Shown here: one piece after another, positions 14,529-15,032 of the stretch
Layout: each line of letters opens with the position of its first letter
Numbering within the stretch: position 1 is the stretch's first letter
Assembly: GCA_002367335.1 (NCBI GenBank)
Contig: DFBI01000054.1
Coordinates: 1 to 15,032, forward strand
Direction of reading: 5' to 3'
Length of the DNA stretch: 15,032 nt
Origin: Syntrophaceae bacterium UBA3084
GTDB taxonomy: Bacteria > Desulfobacterota > Syntrophia > Syntrophales > UBA6807
The notes under the pieces: model-generated
The model's input: only the letters and a program-made list of their open reading frames with translations
Database searches by the model: none
What the model was told of the DNA's origin: nothing
Translations under genes and position numbers: made by a program

Positions 14529-14968
14529 TGGACATACTTGTGGACAGCAATGTCATAATTGACATTGCCACGGAGGATCGTGAGTGGTTTCAGTGGTCTT
14601 CTGAAATACTGGCATATTATGGGAACAACCATGTTTTGACAATAAACCCTGTTATTTATGCTGAAGTTTCAATTGGCTTTACAAGAATTGAAAAGGTTGA
14701 AGAAATAACGCCTCCGGCCTTTTTTCGTCGTGCTCAGCTACCGTGGGAAGCAGCTTTTCTTGCCGGCAAATGTTTTTTGAAATATCGCCGAAAAGGAGGG
14801 AAAAGGCGTTCACCTCTTCCTGATTTCTACATCGGTGCTCATGCCTTGATAACAGGTATGGCCTTAATGACACGAGATAGTTCCCGTTACAGGACATATT
14901 TTTCAAAATTGTTCCTGATTTCACCGGAAGGTGCCGGTCACGCTTGGACGTATGTTGTTATGACCTGA
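14528..14968 (+). CDS. vapC: PIN-domain toxin (VapC-type endoribonuclease)
   Basis: A 146-residue PIN-domain protein with the four acidic metal-binding residues of active VapC enzymes: Asp6 (ILVDSNVIID), Glu46 (INPVIYAEV), Asp99 (LPDFYIGAHA) and Asp117 (MTRDSSRYRTYF). VapC toxins cut tRNA or rRNA with Mg2+ and stop growth unless bound by their antitoxin. The one-base start/stop overlap with the AbrB-type gene shows co-translation. Length and motifs are complete, so the pair should be functional. It sits beside insertion-sequence debris, a typical setting for a mobile or stabilising module, and has no evident link to polysaccharide synthesis. Confidence 0.9.
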   Translation: MDILVDSNVIIDIATEDREWFQWSSEILAYYGNNHVLTINPVIYAEVSIGFTRIEKVEEITPPAFFRRAQLPWEAAFLAGKCFLKYRRKGGKRRSPLPDFYIGAHALITGMALMTRDSSRYRTYFSKLFLISPEGAGHAWTYVVMT

Positions 14969-14975
14969 ATTGAGC

Positions 14976-15003
14976 GATTAGCTGTTAGCCATTAGCGTTT
15001 AGC
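14976..15003. repeat. Four tandem heptamers of form NNTTAGC
   Basis: Four consecutive 7-base units, GATTAGC, TGTTAGC, CATTAGC and GTTTAGC, run without gaps seven bases after the toxin stop. The core TTAGC is fixed and the first two bases vary. Similar TTAGC-rich runs are frequent between genes in environmental genomes. Too short for a CRISPR; function unknown. Confidence 0.55.
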
Positions 15004-15032
15004 TTTGAAAAATCAAGGCATTACGTTAATTA

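Noticed and set aside
14976..15003. CRISPR-like repeat at the right edge
   Set aside because: Units are only 7 bases and contiguous, without spacers; CRISPR repeats are 23-50 bases separated by unique spacers.

Overview
The window is a stretch of a bacterial surface- or exo-polysaccharide locus, with every confident gene on the + strand, followed on the right by degraded insertion-sequence DNA and an intact toxin-antitoxin pair. By eye the DNA is moderately AT-rich. Operons with short overlaps, a Sec-secreted beta-helix protein, a well-spaced sigma-54 promoter, a VapBC-type pair and an ISKra4-like transposase remnant fit a Gram-negative environmental bacterium. Sigma-54 control of polysaccharide genes is common in Desulfobacterota and relatives, but the phylum cannot be fixed from this sequence.

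Layout. Bases 1-321 hold the possible tail of an upstream gene, a hairpin, a 22-bp sequence that recurs at 12084, and a sigma-54-like -24/-12 promoter (236-252). The promoter precedes a secreted right-handed beta-helix protein (322-2058), which is followed by a factor-independent terminator (2074-2127). A roughly 530-base gap then leads to a PAPS-dependent sulfotransferase (2591-3550) and an O-antigen ligase/polymerase-type membrane protein (3697-4998). After a small decayed reading frame (5074-5266) comes a compact run of six genes: GT4 glycosyltransferase, thymidylate-kinase-like P-loop kinase, alkaline-phosphatase-superfamily phosphohydrolase, GT4, radical SAM/SPASM enzyme, GT4 (5276-11847). 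Junctions are overlapping or only 0-36 bases apart, so this is very probably one transcript. A 223-bp element with perfect 26-bp inverted ends (11861-12083) separates it from a fourth GT4 gene (12263-13405).

How the genes may work together (inference). The four glycosyltransferases would build a repeat unit, the polymerase/ligase protein would polymerise or transfer it in the periplasm, and the sulfotransferase could add sulfate. The beta-helix protein may bind, cut or epimerise the exported polymer. The kinase, phosphohydrolase and radical SAM enzyme are the uncommon part and suggest a phosphorylated or radical-modified intermediate or substituent. No flippase, priming transferase, nucleotide-sugar gene or exporter is present, so the locus must extend beyond the window or rely on genes elsewhere.

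Right flank. 13500-14300 carries the 3' end of a minus-strand ISKra4-type transposase gene and an inverted duplication of part of it. An AbrB-type antitoxin (14301-14528) and a PIN-domain VapC-type toxin (14528-14968) follow, overlapping by one base. The window ends next to a short tandem heptamer repeat.

The composition is mosaic: the polymerase gene and the middle of the beta-helix gene are clearly more AT-rich than the genes from about 6300 to 11850, which suggests assembly from different sources. No CRISPR array, tRNA or rRNA was seen.
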